Part shown: piece by piece, positions 1 to 8,319 of the stretch | How the letters are laid out: each line of letters begins with the position of its first letter | How positions within the stretch are numbered: position 1 is the stretch's first letter | NCBI RefSeq assembly: GCF_029968015.1 | Contig: NZ_JASCIS010000055.1 | Span: 1-49,381, forward strand | Reading direction: 5' to 3' | Length of the DNA: 49,381 nucleotides | Source: Streptomyces luteolus | GTDB lineage: Bacteria > Actinomycetota > Actinomycetes > Streptomycetales > Streptomycetaceae | Program-made: the position numbers and the translations under genes | Notes under the pieces: generated by a model | What the model saw: the letters and a program-made list of their open reading frames with translations, nothing else | Told to the model about the DNA's origin: nothing | Databases searched by the model: none

Positions 1-378
1 GTCGAAGCGGCGGCGTGCCTCCTCGATGGCGCCGATGTGCCGGTGGGTCCAGTCGCACATGGCGCCGACGGTGGCGCGCAGGCCCCGGCCCGGTCCGGTG
101 AGGGTGTACTCGACGCGCGGCGGCACGGTGGGGTGGACGCGGCGTTCGACGAGGCCGTTGCGCTCCAGCATGCGCAGGTTCTGCGTGAGCATCTTGTGGC
201 TGATGCCCTCGATCTCGTCGCGCACCTCGCTGAAGCGGCGGGTGCGGTCGCCGAGGGTCTCGATGATCAGGAACGCCCACTTGTTGGCGACGTCGGAGAA
301 GATCTCCCGTGCCAGCGAGTCGGCCCGTCTCAGATCGGCCGCGTCCTCGGGAGGGCCGTTGAACTGCTTGGTCACCAT
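1..378 (-). CDS. HxlR family winged-helix regulator (3' end beyond window)
   Basis: The gene reads leftwards off the window edge, so 126 codons are seen and the C-terminus is missing. The start is the ATG at 378, giving MVTKQFNGPPEDAADLRRAD. The body has typical HxlR features: a segment KWAFLIIETLGDRTRRFSEV, then GISHKMLTQNLRMLERNGLV (helix-turn-helix) and VEYTLTGPGRGL (wing). HxlR proteins are dimeric DNA-binding regulators, often of redox or aldehyde stress and usually divergent from the enzyme they control. Here the divergent neighbour is a RidA-type protein, which is therefore the likely target. The family call is firm; the inducer is unknown. Confidence 0.9.
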   Translation of the reverse strand, partial: MVTKQFNGPPEDAADLRRADSLAREIFSDVANKWAFLIIETLGDRTRRFSEVRDEIEGISHKMLTQNLRMLERNGLVERRVHPTVPPRVEYTLTGPGRGLRATVGAMCDWTHRHIGAIEEARRRFD

Positions 379-443
379 CTGGTTCCTCGGTCACGGAAAA
401 GTGCGTTCTTCCACGTCGTCGCCGACTCTCCTACGGTTCCCGA

Positions 444-460
444 GTAACCACAAGTGACCA
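444..460. promoter_or_regulatory. Candidate HxlR operator between HxlR and RidA genes
   Basis: A direct repeat GTRACCA occurs at 444-450 and 454-460, one helical turn apart (10 bp). It sits 66 bp upstream of the HxlR start and 39 bp upstream of the ridA-like start. GTNAC cores are common in HxlR sites. Assignment is by position and motif only. Confidence 0.3.
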
Positions 461-498
461 CGGGCGCCCCGCGCCACGCCCTTCGAGGAGCACGCACC

Positions 499-906
499 AT
501 GGCCATCACTCTCGTCGACCCCCGCGGACTGCCCGAGATCGGCGCGTACCGGCAGGTGGCCGTCGCGACCGGATCGCGCCTGGTGTTCGTCGCCGGGCAG
601 GTCTCCTGGGACGCCGACGGCACCACCGTCAGCGAGGGCGACCTCGCGGCGCAGGTCGAGCGCTGCTATCTGAACGTCGCCACCGCGCTCGCGGCGGCGG
701 GCGGCTCCTTCGCGGACGTCGCGAAGCTGACGGTGTACGTCGTGGACTGGGCCCCGGAGAAGCTGCCGCTGTTCCTGGACGGGGTGTCCCGCGCGGCTGC
801 GAAGCTCGGCGGGACGCCGGTGCCTCCGGGCACGCTGGTGGGCGTCGCGGCCCTCGACGTGCCGGAGCACCTGGTCGAGGTGGAGGCGACGGCGGTACTG
901 GACTGA
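499..906 (+). CDS. RidA family (YjgF/YER057c/UK114) protein
   Basis: This 135-residue protein has the usual RidA length and fold signals: VFVAGQVSWDADG near the N-terminus, a central segment ending VAKLTVYVVD, and the C-terminal VGVAALDVPEHLVEVEATAV. RidA proteins are trimeric and many hydrolyse reactive enamine/imine intermediates. The usual C-terminal Arg that binds carboxylate is not obvious here (the segment reads PPGTLVGVAAL), so this may be a non-canonical Rid subgroup. The ATG at 499 is preceded by CGAGGAG at 483-489. The gene is divergent from the HxlR regulator, which likely controls it. Confidence 0.9.
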   Translation: MAITLVDPRGLPEIGAYRQVAVATGSRLVFVAGQVSWDADGTTVSEGDLAAQVERCYLNVATALAAAGGSFADVAKLTVYVVDWAPEKLPLFLDGVSRAAAKLGGTPVPPGTLVGVAALDVPEHLVEVEATAVLD

Positions 907-927
907 GGCGCCGCCCGATGGCCGGGT

Positions 928-2085
928 TCAGTCGCAGAGCGCGGCCTGCTGCGCCCGAGCGAGGGCCTTGCTGCGCGGCACCGGCGGCTCGCCCCGCAAC
1001 TGCGCCCCGATGTCGAAGACATTGACCGCGAGGACGAGTTGGCGTTCCCCGTCGGCGGTGGTGAGGGCCACGCTGGTGTAACCGGGACCGGCGCCGTCGC
1101 TCCCCCAGGCGTGTACCGTCCCGCCGTCGCAGGGCACCTCCCGGCGCTGCACTCCGAGCCCGTACGCGGGCGCGTCCGGGAAGTCCACGGTGGTCAGGAG
1201 CTCGCGCTGCTGGGCGGGTGGCAGCAGCCGGCCGGAGAACAGTGCCCGGTGGAAGCGTGCGAGGTCGTCGAGGGTGGAGACCATGGCGCCCGCGGTCCAG
1301 TCGTACGACGGGCTGAAGCGGGTCATGTCCTCCCCGTCGAGGTCGTATCCGTGCAGGTGGGGGCCGCGCACGGCCGGGTCGGTGGTCGGCAGGGAGGTGT
1401 CGCGCAGGCCGAGCGGGGCAAGGATCCGGCGGCGGATCTCGGCGCCCGCGCCGCGGTGCGTGACGGCCTCGATGACGAGTCCCGCGACGAGGTAGTTGGT
1501 GTTGGAGTACGCCCACCCGGTGCCCGGCGCGAACGCGGGCTCGTGGCGTACGGCCCGGGCGATGACGGCACGCGGCGGGTACACGTGGTCCCGGTCGCCG
1601 TCCTTGAGGTAGGGGTCGAAGAACGCTGCTTCGGTGGTCGGGTCGTAAAGCCCCGAGGTGTGGTTGAGCAGGTGCCGGACGGTGATGGCGTGCCCGTCGT
1701 TGCCGTGTCCCCGGACGACTCCGGGCAGCCATTTCTCCACGCTGTCGTCGAGCGAGAGCCGCCGCTCGCCCTCCAGCTGGAGCAGCACGGTCGAGACGAA
1801 GGCCTTGGTGTTGCTGGCGATACGGAACCGCTGTCCGGGGTGCGCGCGCTCACCGCTCGCCGTGTCCGCGAGCCCGGCGGCCGAACGGAGCTCCCGCTCT
1901 CCGTTCCTGGCGTACGCGACGGCGCCGGGGAACCCGTCCGCGACTGCGCTCTCAAGTGCCGTGCGGAGGCGGGGAGTTGTCGGCGTGGGCTCCGAGGCCG
2001 CTGCTGCGGTGCTGTGCGGACCCACCGCCATCAGTGCCACCGCACACACCAGGGTGGTCCCCATCCGTACACGTGCCGTCTTCAC
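928..2085 (-). CDS. Secreted serine hydrolase, beta-lactamase/D-Ala-D-Ala carboxypeptidase family
   Basis: The 385-residue protein begins with a Sec signal peptide (basic MKTARVR, hydrophobic core to about residue 20, cleavage around AAAA-SEP near 30). The class C beta-lactamase-like domain follows, with SxxK as SNTK at 91-94, Y-S-N at 193-195, and a late HAWGSDGAGPGY segment in the position of the KTG/HxG box. The family includes D-alanyl-D-alanine carboxypeptidases, esterases and beta-lactamases acting outside the membrane. The third motif is non-standard, so the substrate cannot be assigned; penicillin resistance should not be assumed. It is transcribed alone, convergent with ridA. Confidence 0.88.
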   Translation of the reverse strand: MKTARVRMGTTLVCAVALMAVGPHSTAAAASEPTPTTPRLRTALESAVADGFPGAVAYARNGERELRSAAGLADTASGERAHPGQRFRIASNTKAFVSTVLLQLEGERRLSLDDSVEKWLPGVVRGHGNDGHAITVRHLLNHTSGLYDPTTEAAFFDPYLKDGDRDHVYPPRAVIARAVRHEPAFAPGTGWAYSNTNYLVAGLVIEAVTHRGAGAEIRRRILAPLGLRDTSLPTTDPAVRGPHLHGYDLDGEDMTRFSPSYDWTAGAMVSTLDDLARFHRALFSGRLLPPAQQRELLTTVDFPDAPAYGLGVQRREVPCDGGTVHAWGSDGAGPGYTSVALTTADGERQLVLAVNVFDIGAQLRGEPPVPRSKALARAQQAALCD

Positions 2086-2271
2086 TCGTCACCCCGTCTG
2101 TCGCGCCGACGGCGCCCTGTGCCCCGTCGTCCTCCCAGAGTCCCCGGCGGGCGCGCCCCGCGCCCTCCAGCGGGCGCCCGACCCGCTACGGGGGTTGTCC
2201 CCACCCTCGTACCGCCGCGCTCTCCAGCCGTGCGCGGCCCCGCCGCAGACGAAGATCAACAGGTGTGCAGA

Positions 2272-2886
2272 ATGAGCGGTATGCCGAAAATCAACGCCAC
2301 GACCAAGGCGACGTCCGGCGACGCCGAAACGATCAGCCGCACCCTCGCCCTGGCCTTCGACGACGACCCAATGATGCGCTGGTTCTTCCCCGAGGACACC
2401 ACCCGCGAGGCAGGACTGCGCCGCTAGTTCCACACGCTCTTCACCCGGCAGTACGGCCTGCACGGCGTGTGTGAACGCACGGACGCCGCGGCCGCGTTCT
2501 GGGTGGCGCCGGAGGGCCGGGAGAAGGCCGTGCCGGACGCCGGGACCGTCCAGGAGCTGCAGGACATCCTCGGCGACCGCGCCCCGGTGTTCCGCGCCGC
2601 GGTCGAGGCCGCGGCGGAGCACTCGCCGAAGGAGCCGCACTGGTACCTCGCGGTCGTCGGCGCCGACCCGGCCGCCCGAGGCCAGGGCCACGGCTCGGCC
2701 CTGCTCCGCTCCGGCCTCGCCCAGGCGGACGCGGCGGGCCTGCCGGTCTACCTGGAGTCCTCGAAGCCGGACAACCTGCCGTTCTACGAGCACTACGGCT
2801 TCGAGGTACTCGGCGAGGCCCGACTCCCGGGCGGCGGCCCGGCGCTGTGGCCGATGCGCCGCGCGCCCCGGCAGGCCGGTGCCTGA
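2272..2886 (+). pseudogene. GNAT N-acetyltransferase interrupted by a single amber codon
   Basis: A reading frame from ATG 2272 (or 2281) encodes MPKINATTKATSGDAETISR and continues through DDDPMMRWFFPEDTTREAGLRR to a TAG at 2425-2427. The same frame then resumes with FHTLFTRQYGLHGVCERTD and runs to 2886. The second part carries the acetyl-CoA binding signature AARGQGHGSALL and the C-terminal NLPFYEHYGFEVLGE. Joined, this is a normal length GNAT protein of about 205 codons. The stop replaces a position where TGG (Trp) would fit, so one G-to-A change would explain it. It is either a recent pseudogene, a sequencing error, or a readthrough gene. The right part alone could start at GTG 2467 but would lack the N-terminal strands. 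Confidence 0.85.
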
Positions 2887-2894
2887 GCAACCGT

Positions 2895-2957
2895 CCCCGG
2901 CCTGGCGTCAGGAAGCCCCGGCTTGGCGGCAGGAAGCCCCGGCCTGGCGGCACGAAG
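2895..2957. repeat. Three tandem 21-bp repeats
   Basis: Units at 2895-2915, 2916-2936 and 2937-2957 all begin CCCCGGC and end in GGAAG or CGAAG, differing at one to three positions. They lie between the GNAT remnant and the convergent nuclease gene. No coding role is apparent. Confidence 0.85.
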
Positions 2958-3026
2958 GCGTCCTACGGTCCTACGGCGTCCCTCAGGCCCGACGCGTGCG
3001 CCTAGCAGCCTCCGGGCGGCGAATCG

Positions 3027-3893
3027 TTACTTCCAGATGTCCGCGACCCATTCGGGGTGATCGATGAACGGGTTCCGGTTGTGCTGGACCTCATCGAAGA
3101 TGACCTGGTTGCGGCGCTTCTCGAAGTCGTCCGGCGGGTCCTCGTCGTTCCACTGCTTGAGGACCGAGAGGCGGCCGATGGCGGGGGCGGAGCCGTTGCC
3201 GACCTGGTCGTTGGGCTCCAGGTCGGCGAAGCCGTCCTCGCCGTCGTAGCGCACGGCCATGTAGAGGATCATGCGGGCGACGTCGCCCTTGACCTGGTCG
3301 CGCGGCTCGTACGAGTCGTCGTCGGTGAAGTTGCCCGGCGCCTCGGAGAGTTCCTCGCCGCCGTTGTCGAAGTCCTTGCTGCCGCGCGTGCTGTTGACCG
3401 ACACGTCGGTCGGGCGCAGGTGGTGGACGTCGGTGCCCGGACCGGTGGACGTGCCGAAGTCGCCGTGGGACTTGGCCCAGACGTGCTCGCGGTTCCATTC
3501 GTCCGGGTTGCCGCCGTTGGTGTCCTTGGACTGGGAGCGGCCGGTGTAGAGCAGGATCACGTTGGACGTGTTGCCCGGGTCCTCGTCCGTCTTCTTCAGG
3601 GCGTCCCAGACCTGGTCGTACGAGAGCTTGGTCTGGTCGCTGATGATCGTGTGCAGCGCGGCCTTCAACTCGGGGCCGGTCTTGCCGATCGCGTCCTTGT
3701 AGTACGTGTCGTCCAGGGCCTGGACGGGGGTGCGGGCGCCGGAGTCGGCGGGCCCGCTGTCCGTGGCGCTGTCGGTGGCGCTGTCCGTGGCGCTGTCGGT
3801 GGCGAAGGCCACGGAGGGGACGGCTATCGAGGCGGCGGCGGCTGCGACGAGCAGCGGGCGGCGCCAGCGGCGGCGTGCGGAATGAGCGGACAT
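3027..3893 (-). CDS. Secreted endonuclease I family nuclease
   Basis: The 288-residue protein starts at ATG 3893 (MSAHSARRRWRRPLL). It has an Arg-rich n-region and hydrophobic core to about residue 29, ending in VAFA, and is likely exported. A low-complexity linker of four TDSA units (about residues 32-46) follows, encoded by 12-bp DNA repeats. The catalytic region carries the endonuclease I/Bsn signature NREHVWAKSHG at 134-144 and DVHHLRP at 155-161, with conserved STRGSKDF after it. These enzymes are metal-dependent extracellular DNases or RNases of the His-Me finger type. In Streptomyces they fit nutrient scavenging or DNA turnover outside the cell. It is monocistronic, and the upstream 277 bp separates it from the divergent MerR operon. 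Confidence 0.9.
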   Translation of the reverse strand: MSAHSARRRWRRPLLVAAAAASIAVPSVAFATDSATDSATDSATDSGPADSGARTPVQALDDTYYKDAIGKTGPELKAALHTIISDQTKLSYDQVWDALKKTDEDPGNTSNVILLYTGRSQSKDTNGGNPDEWNREHVWAKSHGDFGTSTGPGTDVHHLRPTDVSVNSTRGSKDFDNGGEELSEAPGNFTDDDSYEPRDQVKGDVARMILYMAVRYDGEDGFADLEPNDQVGNGSAPAIGRLSVLKQWNDEDPPDDFEKRRNQVIFDEVQHNRNPFIDHPEWVADIWK

Positions 3894-4104
3894 GTCGTGG
3901 GGGTGTCCTCTCCCGGATCGGCAACGGTGACACCAACACTCGTCCCCCGAAGAGCAGTTGACGAAGCATCGGCCCACGCACCCTGCCACGTTGCCCGGGT
4001 TCTGCGGTAGCCGCGACATATCTGTTCCATGCCGAACACGTAAACACCCGTTCCCACGCTTGCGGGTGCGACGAGGCCGGGTGTACGTGCCCCGCGCGGC
4101 CCGG

Positions 4105-4155
4105 ACTTGACCCTGCACCGCGGTGCGGGACTTGACCCTGCACCGCGGTGCAGGG
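4105..4155 (+). promoter_or_regulatory. Duplicated MerR-type palindromic promoter
   Basis: A 22-bp block, ACTTGACCCTGCACCGCGGTGC, is repeated exactly 25 bp apart (4105-4126 and 4130-4151; first 20 bases shown here: ACTTGACCCTGCACCGCGGT). Each contains a TTGACC -35-like hexamer followed by a palindrome. The second palindrome, CCCTGCACCGCGGTGCAGGG at 4136-4155, is perfect over 20 bp. A palindrome occupying the spacer after a -35 element is the classic MerR operator layout. The promoter would drive the membrane protein at 4171 and its MerR gene, so autoregulation is likely. Confidence 0.75.
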
Positions 4156-4170
4156 TGCACCGTGACCGGC

Positions 4171-4650
4171 ATGACCACACAGCACGGCGCCCCAGGCCGC
4201 CGCACACCCGACGCCGTCCGCATCGGCGCCTTCTACGATCTGGCCGTCGCCCTCCCCTTCACCACCCCCTGGACCGCGTCGCTCGCCCTCGACGCCGTCC
4301 GCGCCGCGCACACGGGACTCGGCCTGCCGGGCCTCCCTCTCGCCCCTTTCGGGCCCGAACACCTGCTGTTCGTCACGTTCTTCGGCGTACTGGTGACGAT
4401 GTGGGCGGTGGTGCGGCTCGTACGGCGTGACGACGCGGTGACCGGGATCGCGGACACCGTGGGGCGGGCCGCGTTCGCTCTGCTGATGACGGCCGCCCTG
4501 GTCGCCGGGGCGACGCCCGTGCTCGGAGCGTTCCTCGTCGTCGAGGTCGGCTTCCTACTGGCGCAGGCACGGCAGTTGACACGGCACCGGAGCCCCCGTA
4601 CACGTACGGACGCAACCGCCGCACGCACCCAGGAGACGGTCAGCCCGTGA
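4171..4650 (+). CDS. Conserved integral membrane protein, MerR operon partner
   Basis: The 159-residue protein is mostly hydrophobic, with about four membrane segments (around AFYDLAVALPF, LLFVTFFGVLVTMWAVV, AAFALLMTAALVAG and LGAFLVVEVGFLLA). It has a basic, hydrophilic C-terminal tail. The ATG at 4171 follows the palindromic promoter very closely, so a leaderless or short-leader transcript is likely; an earlier ATG at 4123 would lie inside the operator. It overlaps the MerR gene by GTGA at 4647-4650, indicating translational coupling. No family was recognised, and a transport or stress function is only inferred from the MerR partner. Confidence 0.75.
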   Translation: MTTQHGAPGRRTPDAVRIGAFYDLAVALPFTTPWTASLALDAVRAAHTGLGLPGLPLAPFGPEHLLFVTFFGVLVTMWAVVRLVRRDDAVTGIADTVGRAAFALLMTAALVAGATPVLGAFLVVEVGFLLAQARQLTRHRSPRTRTDATAARTQETVSP

Positions 4651-5081
4651 ATTCCGCCGAAGCCGCCCGCGCCGCCGACGTACCACCGAGCACCCTGCGC
4701 TACTACGAGCGCCGCGGCTTCCTGGCCCCCGTGCGCGACCCGCACTCCGGGTACCGGCGGTACACCGAGGCGGATGTGCGTCGGGTCCGATTCGTGCAGC
4801 GGGCCCAGGAGTTGGGCTTCGGGATGGGCGACGTCGCGGCCTTCCTGGCGCTCGCTCGGGACGGTGCGGTGCCGTCCGCGCGGCTGCGCACGGTCGTCGA
4901 CGCGAAACTCCACGACCTGGACGAGCGCATCGCCGACCTCACCAGGATGCGCACAGCGCTCGCCCACCTCGCCGACGCGGGCGAGGTGGGCGGGTCCTGC
5001 GCATGCCCGGTCGAGGCGGCCCTCGTGGACGGCGGGGCGGAGATCTCGCCGTCCACTGCCCCGGAGATCTCTACGAGTTGA
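4647..5081 (+). CDS. MerR family transcriptional regulator
   Basis: The 144-residue protein starts at a GTG that overlaps the upstream stop. It has the MerR N-terminal HTH (AARAADVPPSTLRYYERRGF), a second wing helix (SGYRRYTEADVRRVRFVQRA), and a long dimerisation helix. A short loop near the C-terminus contains CACPVEAAL. Paired cysteines in that loop are typical of the metal- or redox-sensing branch (MerR, CueR, SoxR-like), although only two cysteines spaced C-x-C are visible. It most likely activates the duplicated palindromic promoter upstream of its own operon. The inducer is unknown. Confidence 0.92.
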   Translation: MNSAEAARAADVPPSTLRYYERRGFLAPVRDPHSGYRRYTEADVRRVRFVQRAQELGFGMGDVAAFLALARDGAVPSARLRTVVDAKLHDLDERIADLTRMRTALAHLADAGEVGGSCACPVEAALVDGGAEISPSTAPEISTS

Positions 5082-5218
5082 CCCGGCGGCACCGAGTGCG
5101 ATTAACGCCCGATTCCTTCCACCGTGTGATCCGTGGCCGATCCTGCAACCGCCTCCAGGCGTCCGCGCCTCTCATGCGGTGCCGTCGACGACGGCGCCCC
5201 GTAGCGAAGGAGAGCGTT

Positions 5219-5578
5219 GTGCACGCGATGACTGACCCTCACGTAGCCGACTCGACGTTCCGCACCTGGCCGCAGGACGACTTCCTCCTCCCGCCGCCGA
5301 ACCCGGCCCAGCGCCTGGACGCCTTCCCCGAGCCGTCCGCCGCGCCCACCGTGCCCGCTGTGCCCGCTGTGCCCGCTGTGCCCGCCTTGCCCACCTTGCC
5401 CTCCGTGCCCTCCGTCGCGTCGGTGCTCGACCCGCGCGATCTGCGCCGCCTCGAACTCAACGCGGCCCTGACGGCGGCCGGGATCGCCCCGCTGCCCGGC
5501 GACCGCGAGGCCATTGACCAGCTCAGCGCCCTTCCGCACACCGTCCACGAGGCCCTGCACCGCTGGCTGACGGCCTGA
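5219..5578 (+). CDS. Small protein with VPA repeat
   Basis: The start chosen is the GTG at 5219 because AAGGAG at 5207-5212 is correctly spaced; an ATG lies at 5228. The 119-residue product has a proline-rich middle in which VPAVPAVPAVPALPTLP is encoded by 9-bp repeats (gtgcccgct type, about 5350-5410). It ends with a conserved-looking helical domain (LDPRDLRRLELNAALTAAGI, then AIDQLSALPHTVHEALHRWL). No signal peptide or membrane segment is seen. Its family and function are not recognised. Similar 9-bp DNA recurs at 26545-26616. Confidence 0.6.
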   Translation: MHAMTDPHVADSTFRTWPQDDFLLPPPNPAQRLDAFPEPSAAPTVPAVPAVPAVPALPTLPSVPSVASVLDPRDLRRLELNAALTAAGIAPLPGDREAIDQLSALPHTVHEALHRWLTA

Positions 5579-5616
5579 GGCGGCTGCGGCCGCCGGGCGC
5601 CCGCGCCCTGGCCCGC

Positions 5617-5658
5617 CACCAGCACCAGCACCAGCACCAGCACCGGCACCGGCACCGG
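5617..5658. repeat. Seven tandem hexamers (CACCAG/CACCGG)
   Basis: Four copies of CACCAG (5617-5640) are followed by three of CACCGG (5641-5658). The array lies in the gap before the ROK gene, just upstream of its putative -10 (TAGGCT, 5686-5691), and shows no coding potential. Confidence 0.9.
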
Positions 5659-5701
5659 AAGATCCCCGCTGTCCGACCCGCCCGCTAGGCTCGGCCGCAC
5701 G

Positions 5702-6973
5702 ATGAGCAACCACCTCGCGCCCCTGGAGCCCAAGGCCGACAAGGCCGCCGTGCGGCGGCACAACCTGAGCCTGGTGCTGCGGGCCGTGCACGACGAGGGC
5801 GAGACGACACGGGCGGCCGTCGCCGGGCGTTCGGGGCTGACGCGCGCGGCCGTGTCCTCGCTGGTCGAGCAGTTGCTCGCGAGCGGCTTCCTCAGCGAGT
5901 CCGGGAAGTCGTTCAGCGGCCAGGCAGGCCGCCCCGGCACGGTCCTGAAGGTGGCTCGTACGGGCCTCGCCGGCGTCGGCGTGGAGATCAACGTCGACTA
6001 TGTGACGGTCTGCGTCGTGGACCTCTCCGGTACCGATCGCGTGCGCCTGACCGAGCACCTCGACAACCGGGGCGCACCGCCCGCCGACGTCCTCGACCGG
6101 GCCGCCCGGATCACCGCGCGGGCGCTGGAGTCGGCGGGCGCGCGGGAGTTGCGCCCGGCCGGGGCGCATCTGGCGCTGCCCGGTCTCGTGTCCGGCGGAA
6201 CCGTCCGGCAGGCCCCGAACCTGGGCTGGAACCGGGTGGCCGCCGAGGGAATCTTCGCCCAGGCCCTGTCCGGCCTGCGGCTGCGGCGGTCCCCCGAGGA
6301 CGCACCGCGGCCGCTGCCGGTCGGCTCCGGCAACGAGGCGGACGCGGCGGCCCTGGCCGAGCTGTGGTTCGGCGGCCGCGGCGACGACCGAGGGCGCGGG
6401 CCGCGCGGCTTTCTGTACCTCTCGGGCGAGATCGGCATCGGCGGCGCCCTCGTCGTCGACGGTGAACTGCTGCGCGGCGCCCACGGGTTCGCGGGCGAGA
6501 TCGGGCACGTGGTGGTGGACGAGGACGGCCCACTGTGCCGCTGCGGCTCGCACGGCTGCCTGGAGCAGTACGCCGGGCAGGCGGCGCTGCTGCGCGCGGC
6601 CGGCCTGGCCGAGGACGCGGGCCTGCCGGGCGTCACGGAGCTCGAACGCCGCGCGCGGGACGGGGACGGATCAGCGGTCGCCGCGATCACCGGCGCGGGG
6701 CGCACCCTCGGCCTGGTGCTGTCCGGCGCGGTGAACCTCTTCGACCCGGAGGCGGTCGTGCTCGGCGGCACCTTCCGCCCCCTGATGCCGTGGCTGGCTC
6801 CGCCGATCACTGAGCGCCTTGAGCGGCGCGTGGTGTCGGGCCTGTGGACCGAGGACAGCGGCCGACTGCGCGCCTCGTCCTCGGCCGCCGACGCGGCGCG
6901 CGGCTCTGCGGCCCTGGTGGTGCGGGACGTCCTCGCGGACCCTCTGGCGTACGCGGAACGGGCGGAGTCCTGA
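5702..6973 (+). CDS. ROK family transcriptional repressor (XylR/NagC-like)
   Basis: The 423-residue protein has an N-terminal winged-helix domain (about residues 12-80; TRAAVAGRSGLTRAAVSSLV). The ROK sugar-kinase-like domain follows. The zinc-binding signature is intact: GEIGHVVVDEDG followed by CRCGSHGCLEQ. The segment GEIGIGGALVVDGELLRGAH is also typical. The protein lacks a clear kinase-only N-terminus, so it is a regulator. It is convergent with xylA and probably senses xylose or a related sugar. A TAGGCT hexamer lies 10 bp before the ATG with no Shine-Dalgarno sequence, so the message may be leaderless. Confidence 0.9.
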   Translation: MSNHLAPLEPKADKAAVRRHNLSLVLRAVHDEGETTRAAVAGRSGLTRAAVSSLVEQLLASGFLSESGKSFSGQAGRPGTVLKVARTGLAGVGVEINVDYVTVCVVDLSGTDRVRLTEHLDNRGAPPADVLDRAARITARALESAGARELRPAGAHLALPGLVSGGTVRQAPNLGWNRVAAEGIFAQALSGLRLRRSPEDAPRPLPVGSGNEADAAALAELWFGGRGDDRGRGPRGFLYLSGEIGIGGALVVDGELLRGAHGFAGEIGHVVVDEDGPLCRCGSHGCLEQYAGQAALLRAAGLAEDAGLPGVTELERRARDGDGSAVAAITGAGRTLGLVLSGAVNLFDPEAVVLGGTFRPLMPWLAPPITERLERRVVSGLWTEDSGRLRASSSAADAARGSAALVVRDVLADPLAYAERAES

Positions 6974-7054
6974 CCTCCCGTACAGCCCCGGGCAGGCGGA
7001 CTCTCGTGTCGAACCGCCGTACGCCAGTGGGGAGTTGAGGCCGCGAGGGCGGGC

Positions 7055-8224
7055 TCAGGCCACCCCGAGCAGATGCTCCATCGCCAGCTGGTCGAGGCGT
7101 TCGAAGGCCATGGACCGGTCGGCGGCCGCGGGCACGTCGAAGGCCTCGTACGCACCCCGGTCCGCGAGCAGGCCGGACAGGCCGTCCGCCGCGGTGGGTT
7201 CGGCGAGTTCGTGGAGGCGGGAGTCGCGCAGCGCCTGTCGCACGGCGGGGTCGGCGCGGAAGGCGGCCGCGCGCTCCTTGAGGATCAGGTAGTTCCGCAT
7301 GCAGTTCTTCGCGGACTCCCACACCCCGTCGAAGCCGTCGGTGCGCACCGGCTTGAAGTCGAAGTGGCGCGGCCCCGCGTACCCGGCGTCCTCAAGGAGG
7401 TCGACGAGCCAGAACGCCTGGCGCAGGTCGCCCGCGCCGAAGCGGAAGTCCTGGTCGTACTTGATGCCGGACTGGCCGTTGAGGTCGAGGTGGAAGAGCT
7501 TGCCCGCCCACAGGGCCTGCGCGATGCCGTGCGGGAAGTTGAGGCCGGCCATCTGCTCGTGGCCCACTTCCGGGTTCACGCCGACCAGTTCGGGGCGCTC
7601 CAGGCGTTCGATGAAGGCGAGGGCGTGGCCGATGGTGGGGAGCAGGATGTCGCCGCGCGGCTCGTTCGGCTTCGGCTCGATGGCGAAGCGCAGGTCGTAA
7701 CCCTGGTCGGTGACGTACTCGCCGAGCAGGTCGAAGGCCTCCTTCATCCGGTCGAGGGCGAGCCGCACGTCCTTCGCGCCGCCCGACTCTGCGCCCTCGC
7801 GGCCGCCCCAGGCGACGTAGGTGGTGGCGCCGAGTTCGACGGCGAGGTCGATGTTGCGGATCGTCTTGCGCAGCGCGTACCGGCGCACGTCGCGGTCGTT
7901 GGCGGTGAAGCCGCCGTCCTTGAAGACGGGGTGCGTGAACAGGTTCGTGGTCGCCATCGGCACCTTCATGCCGGTCGCTTCCAGGGCGGAGCGGAACCGT
8001 TTGACGATGGCTTCGCGCTCGGCGTCGGAGGACCCGAACGGCACGAGGTCGTCGTCGTGGAAGGTCACTCCGTACGCGCCGAGCTCCGCGAGCCGTTCGA
8101 CGGACTCCACGGGGTCGAGGGCGGGCCGGGTGGCGGTGCCGAACGGGTCGACGCCCTGCCAGCCCACGGTCCACAGGCCGAAGGTGAACTTGTCGTCGGG
8201 GGTCGGGGTGAAGCGGTCCGTCAT
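7055..8224 (-). CDS. xylA: Xylose isomerase
   Basis: The 389-residue protein starts at ATG 8224 (MTDRFTPTPDDKFTFGLWTV), matching the standard Streptomyces glucose/xylose isomerase length. Active-site and metal residues are visible in order: VTFHDDDLVPF (catalytic His and Asp), IEPKPNEPRGD (Glu and Lys), NPEVGHEQMAG (Glu and His), FHLDLNGQ (Asp), DQDFRFG and HFDFKP. It converts D-xylose to D-xylulose in the cytoplasm using divalent metal. An intact xylB is missing: the divergent position holds only a short kinase-like fragment. The convergent ROK gene is the likely repressor. Confidence 0.98.
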   Translation of the reverse strand: MTDRFTPTPDDKFTFGLWTVGWQGVDPFGTATRPALDPVESVERLAELGAYGVTFHDDDLVPFGSSDAEREAIVKRFRSALEATGMKVPMATTNLFTHPVFKDGGFTANDRDVRRYALRKTIRNIDLAVELGATTYVAWGGREGAESGGAKDVRLALDRMKEAFDLLGEYVTDQGYDLRFAIEPKPNEPRGDILLPTIGHALAFIERLERPELVGVNPEVGHEQMAGLNFPHGIAQALWAGKLFHLDLNGQSGIKYDQDFRFGAGDLRQAFWLVDLLEDAGYAGPRHFDFKPVRTDGFDGVWESAKNCMRNYLILKERAAAFRADPAVRQALRDSRLHELAEPTAADGLSGLLADRGAYEAFDVPAAADRSMAFERLDQLAMEHLLGVA

Positions 8225-8242
8225 GGTCGCCCCTTCTGCGCC

Positions 8243-8282
8243 AGCAATTTGTTTTCCATGCTTACTAATGCGCAAGCAGACT
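8243..8282 (-). promoter_or_regulatory. xylA promoter/operator region
   Basis: An AT-rich island stands out in high-GC surroundings just upstream of xylA. It contains an inverted repeat, TGCTT-N10-AAGCA, at 8259-8278, with TTACTAA inside. ROK regulators bind AT-rich inverted repeats, so this is the best candidate XylR site. It is 35-54 bp upstream of the xylA start. Confidence 0.5.
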
Positions 8283-8319
8283 CTCCCGTCAACCCTGGGG
8301 TACGAGAACGGCACGCTGC

